Shown: piece by piece, positions 1 to 6,398 of the stretch
Numbering within the stretch: the stretch's first letter is position 1
Layout of the letters: every line of letters begins with the position of its first letter
Assembly: GCA_035277145.1 (NCBI GenBank)
Contig: DATELA010000045.1
Span: 1 to 7,481 of the forward strand
From: DASRAP01 sp035277145
Lineage (GTDB): Bacteria > Gemmatimonadota > Gemmatimonadetes > Gemmatimonadales > Gemmatimonadaceae
Reading direction: 5' to 3'
Length of the DNA stretch: 7,481 bases
Notes under the pieces: model-generated
Database searches by the model: none
Told to the model about the DNA's origin: nothing
What the model saw: only the letters and a program-made list of their open reading frames with translations
Made by a program: the position numbers and the translations under genes

Positions 1-1
1 A

Positions 2-226
2 ACAACGGCGGCCGGGGCCGGTGGCCGCGGCGCGACCGCGGGTGGCGGACGCGGTGCCGCGCAGCCGCCGTTGTTCGTCGGCAGTGCGTCGACCACGGCC
101 ACGTTCGGCGCGCCAGGTACCTACATCCTGCGCGTGCGTGCGAACGACGCGTCGGGCGTCGACAACGCCGGGCACGCGCAATGTTGCTGGACAAATGGTT
201 TCGTGAAAGTGGTGGTCACGCAGTAG
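2..226 (+). CDS. 3' end of a secreted-type beta-sandwich (Ig/PKD-like) protein, partial
   Basis: Only the last 74 codons are in the window; the reading frame is open from the left edge to a TAG at 224-226. The first ~20 residues are a Gly/Ala-rich low-complexity linker (AGAGGRGATAGGRGAAQ). They are followed by a compact beta-rich module containing GAPGTYILRVRANDASG and ending FVKVVVTQ. The pattern 'APGTY-x-LRVRAND ... VKVVVT' is typical of the last strands of Ig-like or PKD-like folds at the end of exported bacterial proteins. An unusual AQCCWTNG segment with adjacent cysteines lies just before the last strand. The frame is favoured over the overlapping ones because its composition is protein-like, while the alternatives are Arg-rich. 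The next gene starts 23 bp downstream on the same strand, so the two are probably cotranscribed. The function of the full protein cannot be told from this fragment. Confidence 0.72.
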   Translation, partial: TTAAGAGGRGATAGGGRGAAQPPLFVGSASTTATFGAPGTYILRVRANDASGVDNAGHAQCCWTNGFVKVVVTQ

Positions 227-238
227 CGGACGTGAGCC

Positions 239-243
239 AGGAG
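239..243 (+). promoter_or_regulatory. Ribosome binding site of the cytochrome/monooxygenase gene
   Basis: AGGAG lies 6 nt before the ATG at 250. It decides the start: an upstream in-frame ATG at 181 would lie inside the preceding gene and would put 23 extra residues before an otherwise good signal peptide. Confidence 0.8.
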
Positions 244-249
244 CCGAGC

Positions 250-1593
250 ATGAAAGCATCGCCGTTGCGCCGTCATCGCTGTGCTGCCGTTATCGCTGTT
301 GCGTCGTCATCGCTGTTCGCTGTTTCCGGAGCGGCGCAAACGGTGACATACGCCAGAAATGTCGCGCCGATCATGCAGCAGAAATGTCAGGTGTGTCATC
401 AGCCGAACTCCATCGCGCCGATGTCACTGCTCACGTACGAAGATGCAAAGAAATACGCGCCGGATATTCGCGACTATGTGTCCGCGCGCATCATGCCGCC
501 GTGGCACATCGATCGCACCGTCGGCATTCAGCAATTCAAGAACGATCGTGGTCTGACGGACGAACAAATCGCGACGATCGTGAAGTGGATCGATAGCGGC
601 ACACCACTCGGCGACATGCGCGACATGCCGCCGCCGGCAAAGTTCCCCGATCCCAATCGATGGGAACTCGCGGACACGTACGGCGCGCCGGATCTGATTG
701 TGCGCTCGCAGGAATTCAGCGTACCGGCAAAGGGCCAGGATCGCTGGTATCGTCCGACGACCGATGTTGTTTTGACGGAGCCGCGTTGGGTGCGCGCGAT
801 CGAAATCAAACCGGTGAATCCCAACGCGAAGAAGGTCGTGCACCACGTACTCGCCACGCTGCTGCAGCAGGAAGACGGCGGGGTGACGGGACTCGCGCAC
901 AGCGCGCACGACGTGCAAACGTCGGGCGGACTGTTCATGGAATGGGCGGTGGGTAAGACGGGACAGATCTTCCCTCCCGACGCCGGCAAACTCATGATGC
1001 CCGGGTCGCGCATTCGCTGGGAGATTCACACGCATGCGATCGGCGAACTGTTCGACAAACAACAAGTCGAACTCGCCGTTTATTTCTATCCGAAGGGCGT
1101 CACACCGCAACGGCGCACGGTGTTGCGGTTCTTTGACGTGACGCGCGGATCAGAACTCGATATTCCGCCGGGCAAAGTCGCGATGTCGCAGAACTTCTAT
1201 GTGCTGCAGGCGCCCGCGCGACTCGAGAATTTCCAGCCGCACATGCACATGCGCGGCAAAGCGATGTCGCTCGAAGCCGTGTATCCCGACGGGCGCAAGG
1301 AAATGCTGAGCAGCGTGAACAATTTCCAGTGGAATTGGCACGTGAACTACGTGTACGCAGACAGCGTTGCACCGCTGCTTCCGAAGGGAACGACGCTCGT
1401 GTTCACCGCGTGGCACGACAACACGGCGCAGAATCCCAACAATCCCGATCCGCTGCAATGGGTTGGATGGGGCGACCGGACGGTCGACGAAATGGCGCAC
1501 TGCTGGATCGACGTGACGTACCTCGAACCCGAGGACTACGAACGTTTGGCCGCGGAGCGAGCTTCGCGACGCGCGAGCTCAACGCGCCGGTAG
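250..1593 (+). CDS. Exported cytochrome c fused to a copper type II (PHM-like) monooxygenase domain
   Basis: 447 aa. Residues 1-29 look like a Sec signal peptide (MKASPLRRHR, a hydrophobic stretch, then VSGAAQ), so the protein should act outside the cytoplasm. Residues ~34-117 are a mono-heme cytochrome c domain: CQVCH at 46-50 binds heme, and APMSL (M58) and RIMPPWH (M82) offer candidate axial Met ligands. Residues ~145-430 resemble the two-part catalytic core of peptidylglycine alpha-hydroxylating monooxygenase and its bacterial relatives. HH at 198-199 and HTH at 260-262 would supply the first copper site, and HMHMRGK (H331, H333) plus the Met of VDEMAHC (M415) the second. In PHM these sites are HH, H, HTH and M in a DEMC context, so all ligands appear present. 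By inference the heme domain feeds electrons to copper for oxidation of an unknown substrate; ascorbate use is not shown. The tail (after ~430) is Arg/Ala-rich and ends in tandem TAG TAG stops. It overlaps the convergent gene by 58 bp. Confidence 0.88.
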   Translation: MKASPLRRHRCAAVIAVASSSLFAVSGAAQTVTYARNVAPIMQQKCQVCHQPNSIAPMSLLTYEDAKKYAPDIRDYVSARIMPPWHIDRTVGIQQFKNDRGLTDEQIATIVKWIDSGTPLGDMRDMPPPAKFPDPNRWELADTYGAPDLIVRSQEFSVPAKGQDRWYRPTTDVVLTEPRWVRAIEIKPVNPNAKKVVHHVLATLLQQEDGGVTGLAHSAHDVQTSGGLFMEWAVGKTGQIFPPDAGKLMMPGSRIRWEIHTHAIGELFDKQQVELAVYFYPKGVTPQRRTVLRFFDVTRGSELDIPPGKVAMSQNFYVLQAPARLENFQPHMHMRGKAMSLEAVYPDGRKEMLSSVNNFQWNWHVNYVYADSVAPLLPKGTTLVFTAWHDNTAQNPNNPDPLQWVGWGDRTVDEMAHCWIDVTYLEPEDYERLAAERASRRASSTRR

Positions 1594-2165
1594 TAGAGAA
1601 TCAGCCCCGCGTGCACGCGGGGCCGCAGTGATTTGTCGACGGAGTAGTGCGGTGCGTACAGTTCGCGCACGGCGCTGAGCGGCTGCGTCATCCGTTCGCG
1701 ATGGTGGCGGATGGTTTCGAAGTGAAAGTGTTCGCGGTCGTGCGTGTACTCCACCCACGCGTGCACGCCCCACTCGCCGTCGGGTTTGGGCCGCCAACTC
1801 CCCACCACGAACCGCGCATCGACGCCGAGCTCGAGCAACTTGCGCCACGCCCACAGCGCGTGGTCTTCGCAGTCGCCGCGCTTGAGTTGTTCGAACGTGA
1901 CGGGGTGCTGCCAGAAGTCGGGTTCCTGGAATAGCGTGCGATCCGAGACGTATTCGCACGAACACAGCCACTCGCAGACGTCGTCGATGGTCGCCACGGT
2001 CACGGTACTCTGACCTTGGTGATACCACGCGAATGGGCGCGTCGACCCCGGGCCAAGCGCTCCGAACCGTGCCTGTGAGAGCGGTTCCCACGGATCTTCG
2101 ACGGGCACGCGCACGGCCATCGCGCGCGCCAACGGGCGCGTGAGCCAGTGCCAGAGGCGTCGCAT
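1536..2165 (-). CDS. Transglutaminase-like cysteine protease-fold protein
   Basis: 209 aa from the ATG at 2165; a GTG at 2171 would add two residues, and neither start has a clear ribosome binding site. Counting from the GTG, the core is typical of transglutaminase-like folds. The Cys of RGDCEDHALWAW (C101) begins a helix, followed by GVDARFVVGSW and then the His of GVHAWVEY (H137). The third catalytic position, usually Asp after the His strand, appears to be Glu (E152 in HFHFETI). No signal peptide or membrane segment is evident; the N-terminus is basic and Trp-rich. An upstream cluster C66, C70, C72 (VCEWLCSCEY) is unusual. Family members cleave or cross-link peptide amides, but substrate and even activity are unknown here. 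The gene stands alone, divergent from ppdK and convergent with the cytochrome/monooxygenase gene, whose last 19 codons it overlaps. Other roles of the fold, including non-catalytic ones, are possible. Confidence 0.82.
   Translation of the reverse strand: MRRLWHWLTRPLARAMAVRVPVEDPWEPLSQARFGALGPGSTRPFAWYHQGQSTVTVATIDDVCEWLCSCEYVSDRTLFQEPDFWQHPVTFEQLKRGDCEDHALWAWRKLLELGVDARFVVGSWRPKPDGEWGVHAWVEYTHDREHFHFETIRHHRERMTQPLSAVRELYAPHYSVDKSLRPRVHAGLILYYRRVELARREARSAAKRS
1604..1623. terminator. 20-bp perfect G+C palindrome just after the monooxygenase gene, inside the antisense gene
   Basis: GCCCCGCGTGCACGCGGGGC is its own reverse complement. It begins 11 nt after the tandem TAG stops of the cytochrome/monooxygenase gene, where a terminator hairpin would be expected. 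No U-tract follows (the downstream bases are cgcagtgatttg), so intrinsic termination is uncertain. On the minus strand it encodes the LRPRVHAG segment of the transglutaminase-like protein, so the bases are coding as well as palindromic. Confidence 0.4.
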
Positions 2166-2171
2166 CGACAC

Positions 2172-2301
2172 GAGTCATTTTCGCGAGGTACGCCGTGGTG
2201 CGCCAGAGGACTCGGTTGCCGGCGTTACTATCGCCGCGCGCGCACCTCTCGTCAGATTACTCCGCGCCGAGCGCGCCGCTACGCACCGACCACCGAACCG
2301 C
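2172..2301. other. Divergent intergenic region between the transglutaminase-like gene and ppdK
   Basis: About 130 bp that must hold the start signals for both divergent genes. A TACTAT hexamer at 2226-2231 resembles a -10 box for ppdK, but no convincing -35 lies 16-18 nt before it (a TTGCC at 2216 is far too close). I see no hairpin, operator or riboswitch signature. An open frame continues upstream of ppdK through this region, but its translation looks unlike PPDK N-termini, so I treat it as non-coding. Confidence 0.4.
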
Positions 2302-2305
2302 GAGG
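2302..2305 (+). promoter_or_regulatory. Ribosome binding site of ppdK
   Basis: GAGG lies 6 nt before the ATG at 2312. A second in-frame ATG at 2306 directly abuts this GAGG and is too close for normal initiation, so the site favours the 2312 start. Confidence 0.6.
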
Positions 2306-2311
2306 ATGTCG

Positions 2312-5032
2312 ATGCAAACCTGGGTGTACCTGTTCGAAGACGGCGATCGCACCATGCCGCCGCTCCTCGGGAGCAAGGGCGCAGGACTCGCAGAGATGTC
2401 GCGCGTGGGACTTCCGGTCCCGCCGGGATTCACCATCACTACCGATGCGTGTAACGCGTATTACGCGAACCGCAAACTGTTTCCGGAAGGGATGTGGCGG
2501 CAGAGTAAGGCCGCGCTGAAAACAGTCGAACAGAAGACCAGCAAGCTGTTCGGTGACAAAGCGAACCCGCTACTCGTGTCCGTGCGTTCGGGCGCGCGTG
2601 TGTCGATGCCGGGCATGATGGACACGGTGCTCAACCTCGGACTCAATCCGCAAACGCGCGACGGACTCGCGAAGCTGACGGGTGACGAGCGCTTTGCGTG
2701 GGACGCGTATCGCCGGTTCCTGCAAATGTTCGGCGAGATCGTGCTCGGTGTTCCGTCGGAGAGCCTCGATCGCGCGATGGATTCAGTGAAAGCGAAAGCC
2801 AACGCGAAGCGCGATGCCGATCTCGATCCGACAGCACTGCGCACACTCGTGGATCGTTTCAAGGAAATCATTTTTGGCGAAGTGCGTCAGGAAGTGCCGG
2901 ACGATCCCGAAGAGCAACTGCGGCTCGCGATCGCGGCGGTGTTCGATTCGTGGATGAATCGTCGCGCGGTGGATTACCGCCGCTTGAATCGCATCAGCGA
3001 CGACATCGGCACGGCGGTGAACGTGCAGGCGATGGTGTTCGGCAATGCGGGCGACGATTCAGGAACCGGCGTCGCGTTCACGCGCAATCCGAATACGGGC
3101 GAACCCGGATTGTTCGGTGAGTATCTGACGAACGCGCAAGGTGAAGACGTCGTCGCGGGAACGCGCACACCGTTCCCGATTCAGCACATGGCCGACGCGA
3201 TGCCCGCGGTTTACAAACAGTTCACCGACATCGCGCACCGCCTCGAAGCGCACTACCACGACATGCAGGATCTCGAGTTCACTGTCGAGCGCGGCAAGCT
3301 GTGGATGTTGCAAGCGCGCCGTGGCAAGCGAACGGGGAAAGCGGCGGCGCGTATCGCGGTGGACATGTTCAATGAAGGCGTGGTGTCGCGCGATGAAGCC
3401 GTGCAGCGCGTGGCGCCGGAGCAGCTCGATCAGTTGCTGCACCCGATTGTCGATCCACAGGCGACGGTTGCGGTGCTCGCTACGGGATTGCCCGCGTCGC
3501 CGGGCGCAGCCGTCGGCATGGTCGTGTTCGACGCTGACGAAGCGGCCGCGCTCGCGGCGGAAGGCGACAAGGTCATTCTGGTCCGGCACGAAACGAATCC
3601 CGATGACTTTCACGGGATGGTCGCCGCGCAAGCAGTTGTGACCGCGCGCGGTGGCATGACATCTCACGCAGCGGTCGTTGCGCGCGGCATGGGCAAGTGC
3701 TGCGTCGTCGGTTGCGGCGCGCTGCAGATCGATTACGGACAACAGATGTTCACCGCCGGGCCCGCGAAGATTTCGCGCGGTGACTGGATAACCGTCGATG
3801 GAACGAGCGGACGCGTGTTGCTCGGCCAGGTGCCGACGATCAATCCCGAATTCGACGACAACGTCGAGAAGGTGATGTCGTGGGCAGACGAACTGCGTAC
3901 GCTGCGCGTGCGCGCGAACGCGGACACGCCGGTCGACGCGCGTCAGGCGCGACGCCTCGGCGCCGAAGGCATTGGTTTGTGCCGCACCGAACACATGTTT
4001 TTCGAAGGCGCGCGCATTGAAGTGATGCGCGAGATGATCATGGCGCCGAACGCGGTCGCGCGAACCGAGGCGCTGACGAAGCTCGAGCCGCTGCAAATGC
4101 AGGACTTCGAGGGAATCTTCACCGCGATGGACGGATTCCCGGTGACGATTCGCCTGCTCGATCCGCCGCTGCACGAGTTTCTTCCGCAGCACGAAGAGAC
4201 GATGCTCACGATCACCGATCTCAAGCTCAAGCTGCGCCTGGCATCGAGTGTGAGCGAGATCGACTCGTTGCTGATTCAGATCTTTACGAAAGAAACGATT
4301 TTGAAACAGGTCGAGCGGCTCGCGGAGTCGAACCCGATGCTCGGGCATCGCGGATGCCGGCTTGGCGTGATGTATCCGGAAATCACCGAAGTGCAGGCAC
4401 GCGCAATCTTCACAGCGGCGGTGCGGTGTCAGGAGCGCGGGGTGAAAGTGATCCCCGAGGTGATGATTCCTCTGGTCGCGTTCACGTCCGAGTACAAGGA
4501 TCAGGAAGCAATCGTGCGCCGAGTCGCCGACGATGTGTTCATGCGGCACGGCGTGCGCGTCGAGTACACGGTGGGCACGATGATCGAGCTACCGCGTGCG
4601 GCGTTGATTGCGGATGAGATCGCGGAAGCAGCGGAGTTTTTCTCGTTCGGTACGAACGATCTCACGCAAACAACGCTCGGACTAAGCCGCGACGACTCGG
4701 CGCGATTTCTGCCGGGCTATGTGGAACGCGGACTCATCGGTGACGATCCGTTCCAAACGATCGACGTGCGTGGCGTGGGCCACCTGGTGCGCGTCGGTGT
4801 TGAGCGCGGGCGCATGACCAAGCCGTCGCTCAAGGTTGGCGTGTGCGGAGAACACGGCGGCGACCCTCGTTCAGTGATTTTCTTCCACGGTGCGGGGCTC
4901 GATTACGTGAGTTGCTCGCCGTTCCGCGTGCCGATCGCGCGACTCGCCGCGGCGCACGCGGCAGTCATGGGACGCGCGAGCGGGGCGGTGCGCCAGGAGC
5001 GGCGTTCAGGCGGGCGCTCCGCTGACGCATAG
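2312..5032 (+). CDS. ppdK: Pyruvate, phosphate dikinase
   Basis: 906 aa. Reversibly converts pyruvate, ATP and phosphate to PEP, AMP and pyrophosphate, in the cytoplasm, for gluconeogenesis or PPi-dependent glycolysis. Domain order is canonical. The N-terminal ATP-grasp domain has GSKGAGLAEM and VRSGARVSMPGMMDTVLNLG (R92). The swivelling phosphohistidine domain has ARGGMTSHAAVVARG (phospho-acceptor H452). The PEP/pyruvate TIM barrel has GLCRTEHMFF (R558), VTIRLLDPP (R614), GHRGCRLG, GTMIELPRAA (E759), FGTNDLTQT (N782) and GVCGEHGGD (acid/base C845). By remembered Clostridium symbiosum numbering the offset changes from -3 to +14 between R614 and E759, which marks a net insertion of ~17 residues in the linker after HEFLP (625). 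This makes the protein slightly longer than the usual ~870-890 aa. The C-terminus has a ~19-residue basic tail. No PPDK regulatory kinase gene is adjacent. The start at 2312 is chosen from ribosome binding site spacing and the MQTWVYLFEDGD N-terminus typical of the family. Identification is very secure. Confidence 0.97.
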   Translation: MQTWVYLFEDGDRTMPPLLGSKGAGLAEMSRVGLPVPPGFTITTDACNAYYANRKLFPEGMWRQSKAALKTVEQKTSKLFGDKANPLLVSVRSGARVSMPGMMDTVLNLGLNPQTRDGLAKLTGDERFAWDAYRRFLQMFGEIVLGVPSESLDRAMDSVKAKANAKRDADLDPTALRTLVDRFKEIIFGEVRQEVPDDPEEQLRLAIAAVFDSWMNRRAVDYRRLNRISDDIGTAVNVQAMVFGNAGDDSGTGVAFTRNPNTGEPGLFGEYLTNAQGEDVVAGTRTPFPIQHMADAMPAVYKQFTDIAHRLEAHYHDMQDLEFTVERGKLWMLQARRGKRTGKAAARIAVDMFNEGVVSRDEAVQRVAPEQLDQLLHPIVDPQATVAVLATGLPASPGAAVGMVVFDADEAAALAAEGDKVILVRHETNPDDFHGMVAAQAVVTARGGMTSHAAVVARGMGKCCVVGCGALQIDYGQQMFTAGPAKISRGDWITVDGTSGRVLLGQVPTINPEFDDNVEKVMSWADELRTLRVRANADTPVDARQARRLGAEGIGLCRTEHMFFEGARIEVMREMIMAPNAVARTEALTKLEPLQMQDFEGIFTAMDGFPVTIRLLDPPLHEFLPQHEETMLTITDLKLKLRLASSVSEIDSLLIQIFTKETILKQVERLAESNPMLGHRGCRLGVMYPEITEVQARAIFTAAVRCQERGVKVIPEVMIPLVAFTSEYKDQEAIVRRVADDVFMRHGVRVEYTVGTMIELPRAALIADEIAEAAEFFSFGTNDLTQTTLGLSRDDSARFLPGYVERGLIGDDPFQTIDVRGVGHLVRVGVERGRMTKPSLKVGVCGEHGGDPRSVIFFHGAGLDYVSCSPFRVPIARLAAAHAAVMGRASGAVRQERRSGGRSADA

Positions 5033-5047
5033 CGCAAGCCAATAACT

Positions 5048-5204
5048 GCAAACGCAACGCAGAGCCGCAGAGAACGCAGAGGGCCGCAGAGAACTGATTG
5101 TTGGTAACAGCTCTCGCTGAGCAGGAGCCCGCTGTGCTAGCGCTGTTACCCCAAATCCTTCTCTGCGAATCTCCGCGTTCTCAGCGGCTCTGCGTTGCGT
5201 TTGT
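5048..5204. repeat. 157-bp composite palindromic repeat of CGCAGAG heptamers between convergent genes
   Basis: Arms 5048-5093 and 5159-5204 (46 nt each) are inverted copies that match at about 40 of 46 positions; the outer part, from CAAACGCAACGC through AGAGCCGC, is perfect for 20 bases. The left arm carries four CGCAGAG heptamers (at 5058, 5066, 5075, 5085), and the right arm carries the corresponding CTCTGCG-like units. Between the arms lies a second inverted repeat, GGTAACAGC (5103-5111) and GCTGTTACC (5142-5150), nested on almost the same axis. The element fills the gap between the ends of ppdK and the SGNH gene. Intergenic repeats of CTCTGCG-type units occur in many environmental genomes (from memory), so a dispersed, possibly mobile repeat is likely. 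Frames through it are low-complexity and not believed to be genes. Confidence 0.85.
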
Positions 5205-5208
5205 TTTT
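5159..5208 (+). terminator. Possible ppdK terminator: right palindrome arm plus T-tract
   Basis: On the plus strand the right arm is followed directly by TTTGTTTTT (5200-5208), so the long hairpin formed with the left arm (5048-5093) ends in a U-rich run as in intrinsic terminators. The arms are far apart (65-nt gap, itself structured), which is atypical. No comparable T-run follows the structure on the minus strand. Confidence 0.4.
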
Positions 5209-5220
5209 GCGACGCCTGGG

Positions 5221-6372
5221 CTATTTGCGGGGCGGGCCAAGGCGTTGCGCGATGAGATCCGCGATGGCTGCCGCGACGGTGGTGTTGGCACGCTCGGTCA
5301 TATGACCGAAGTCGTCGAGAAACACATCGGTTGTATCGCCGTCGAACAGTTTCGATAACGAAGCAAACTGTACGGTGCGATCGGCGCGCATGGTCGAATC
5401 GACCATGGCCGTGCACCGCGTGACCATCGCATCCCACGCGGTGTCGCGCGCGGCGCTGCGTTCCCATGGTGTGCGACGTTTGCCGCTCGTCGCGAGCATC
5501 GGCTGCCACACGAATGCGGCGTCGAACCCGAACGCTCGCGCGACAGCCGTGCCCGCGCGTGTCTGTCGATGGTACGACGCCGCGATCGTGTCGCAGAGCG
5601 CGACCGTTCCGGCGTTGCTCGCCACGTTCTGCACCGCGATGCGTCGCACGAGTTCCGAATGTCGCACGACGTCGAGCAGTTCGCGCCCAAACGTTTCGGT
5701 GCGCGCGAATCGCTCGGCGAGCAACGGTTCATTCAGCACGCGACCAACGACCCCGGATTGACGCGGCGGCGCGATTTCATTGTTGCCGTCGAGAAACACG
5801 GCGATCGCCGGTACACGCCCCAATCGCAATTCGCGGTTAAGCGTCGCGAATCCCTGCGCGAGATCGAACATCGATTGCGCGAGGTTCACGACTTTGACGT
5901 CCGCGTAGCCACGCCGATGCAACTCGGCCGCGACGAGCGACGGAATCGTGAACGAGTCGCGCACAACCCAGCCCCACATGACAGAACCGCCGAGCAGATA
6001 CACGGTTCGGGTACCACGAGACGCGGTGTCCGTCTCTCGTGCCTGGATTGTTACGCGCAACCCGTTCGCGTCGACATTGATGGCGCGCGAGTGGTGCTCG
6101 AGCGGCCACCATCCGCGGAATGGGTCGTAGCGAATCTTCCCGTACAGCGCCGAGTCGCGCCGCGCATAGATGTCCGTCCACCACTGCTCGCGCGCGTTGG
6201 GATGCTCGGGTGACAGCTCAGGTACGACGGTGCGGTCGCCCCGCATCATTCGGCGCGCGCTCGCTTGTACGCGATACGCGACTTCGAGAGCGACGAGCAG
6301 CGCCAACGACAAACCCGCGACGATCCACGCATCGCGTAGCAGTTGCACAGTGCGCCGCAGAAATGATTTCAC
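5221..6372 (-). CDS. Membrane-anchored SGNH/GDSL-like hydrolase
   Basis: 383 aa, starting at GTG 6372; an in-frame TGA lies a few codons upstream, and no clear ribosome binding site is seen. Residues ~15-34 (AWIVAGLSLALLVALEVAYR) form one membrane segment after a basic N-terminus, so the rest should be periplasmic. The globular part has the marks of SGNH hydrolases: VYLLGGSVMWG with the nucleophile at S130, FLDGNNE with the oxyanion-hole Asn at N197, and a C-terminal DFGHMTE giving the DxxH pair D354/H357. FRGWWPLEHHSRAINVDANGLR (87-106) resembles the segment before the catalytic block in sugar O-acetyl esterase or transferase relatives. C260 and C320 could form a disulfide. By inference it removes or transfers acyl groups on an envelope glycan or lipid; the substrate is unknown. 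No membrane acyltransferase partner is in the window. It follows the bactofilin/zinc-ribbon pair but is separated by 78 bp with a hairpin, so it may have its own promoter. Confidence 0.83.
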   Translation of the reverse strand: MKSFLRRTVQLLRDAWIVAGLSLALLVALEVAYRVQASARRMMRGDRTVVPELSPEHPNAREQWWTDIYARRDSALYGKIRYDPFRGWWPLEHHSRAINVDANGLRVTIQARETDTASRGTRTVYLLGGSVMWGWVVRDSFTIPSLVAAELHRRGYADVKVVNLAQSMFDLAQGFATLNRELRLGRVPAIAVFLDGNNEIAPPRQSGVVGRVLNEPLLAERFARTETFGRELLDVVRHSELVRRIAVQNVASNAGTVALCDTIAASYHRQTRAGTAVARAFGFDAAFVWQPMLATSGKRRTPWERSAARDTAWDAMVTRCTAMVDSTMRADRTVQFASLSKLFDGDTTDVFLDDFGHMTERANTTVAAAIADLIAQRLGPPRK

Positions 6373-6398
6373 GCTGTGCCGTCAGTTTGCACACGCGC

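Noticed and set aside
21..206. Arg-rich plus-strand open frame at the left edge
   Set aside because: A different frame of the same bases gives a protein-like beta-sandwich C-terminus ending at 226.
2216..2231. Sigma-70 promoter from TTGCC and TACTAT
   Set aside because: The two boxes are only about 5 nt apart, far short of the usual 16-18 nt spacing.
2195..2311. N-terminal extension of PPDK from a GTG/ATG upstream
   Set aside because: The extra residues do not resemble PPDK N-termini, and GAGG at 2302-2305 is correctly spaced for ATG 2312.
3059..4549. A long open frame (496 codons) on the minus strand opposite ppdK
   Set aside because: Its translation is Arg/His-rich without domain patterns, while the plus frame is an intact PPDK. 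It is a shadow of GC-rich codon bias.
5103..5150. Integron attC site
   Set aside because: The arms do not contain the GTTRRRY/RYYYAAC core pair, and no integrase or cassette array is present.
5048..5204. CRISPR array
   Set aside because: The heptamers are spaced by 1-3 nt with no spacer-sized unique segments, and the arrangement is palindromic.
5098..5358. Plus-strand open frame from inside the palindrome into the SGNH gene
   Set aside because: It comes from repeat sequence and antisense coding; no domain or ribosome binding site was seen.
5006..5509. Minus-strand open frame running through the palindromic repeat
   Set aside because: Its translation is low-complexity repeat reading (as in RRAAENAEI and LRPSAFSAALR), crosses the end of ppdK and overlaps the well-supported SGNH gene.
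5569..6213. Plus-strand open frame opposite the SGNH gene
   Set aside because: Arg-rich with no domains; the opposite strand has all SGNH motifs in order.
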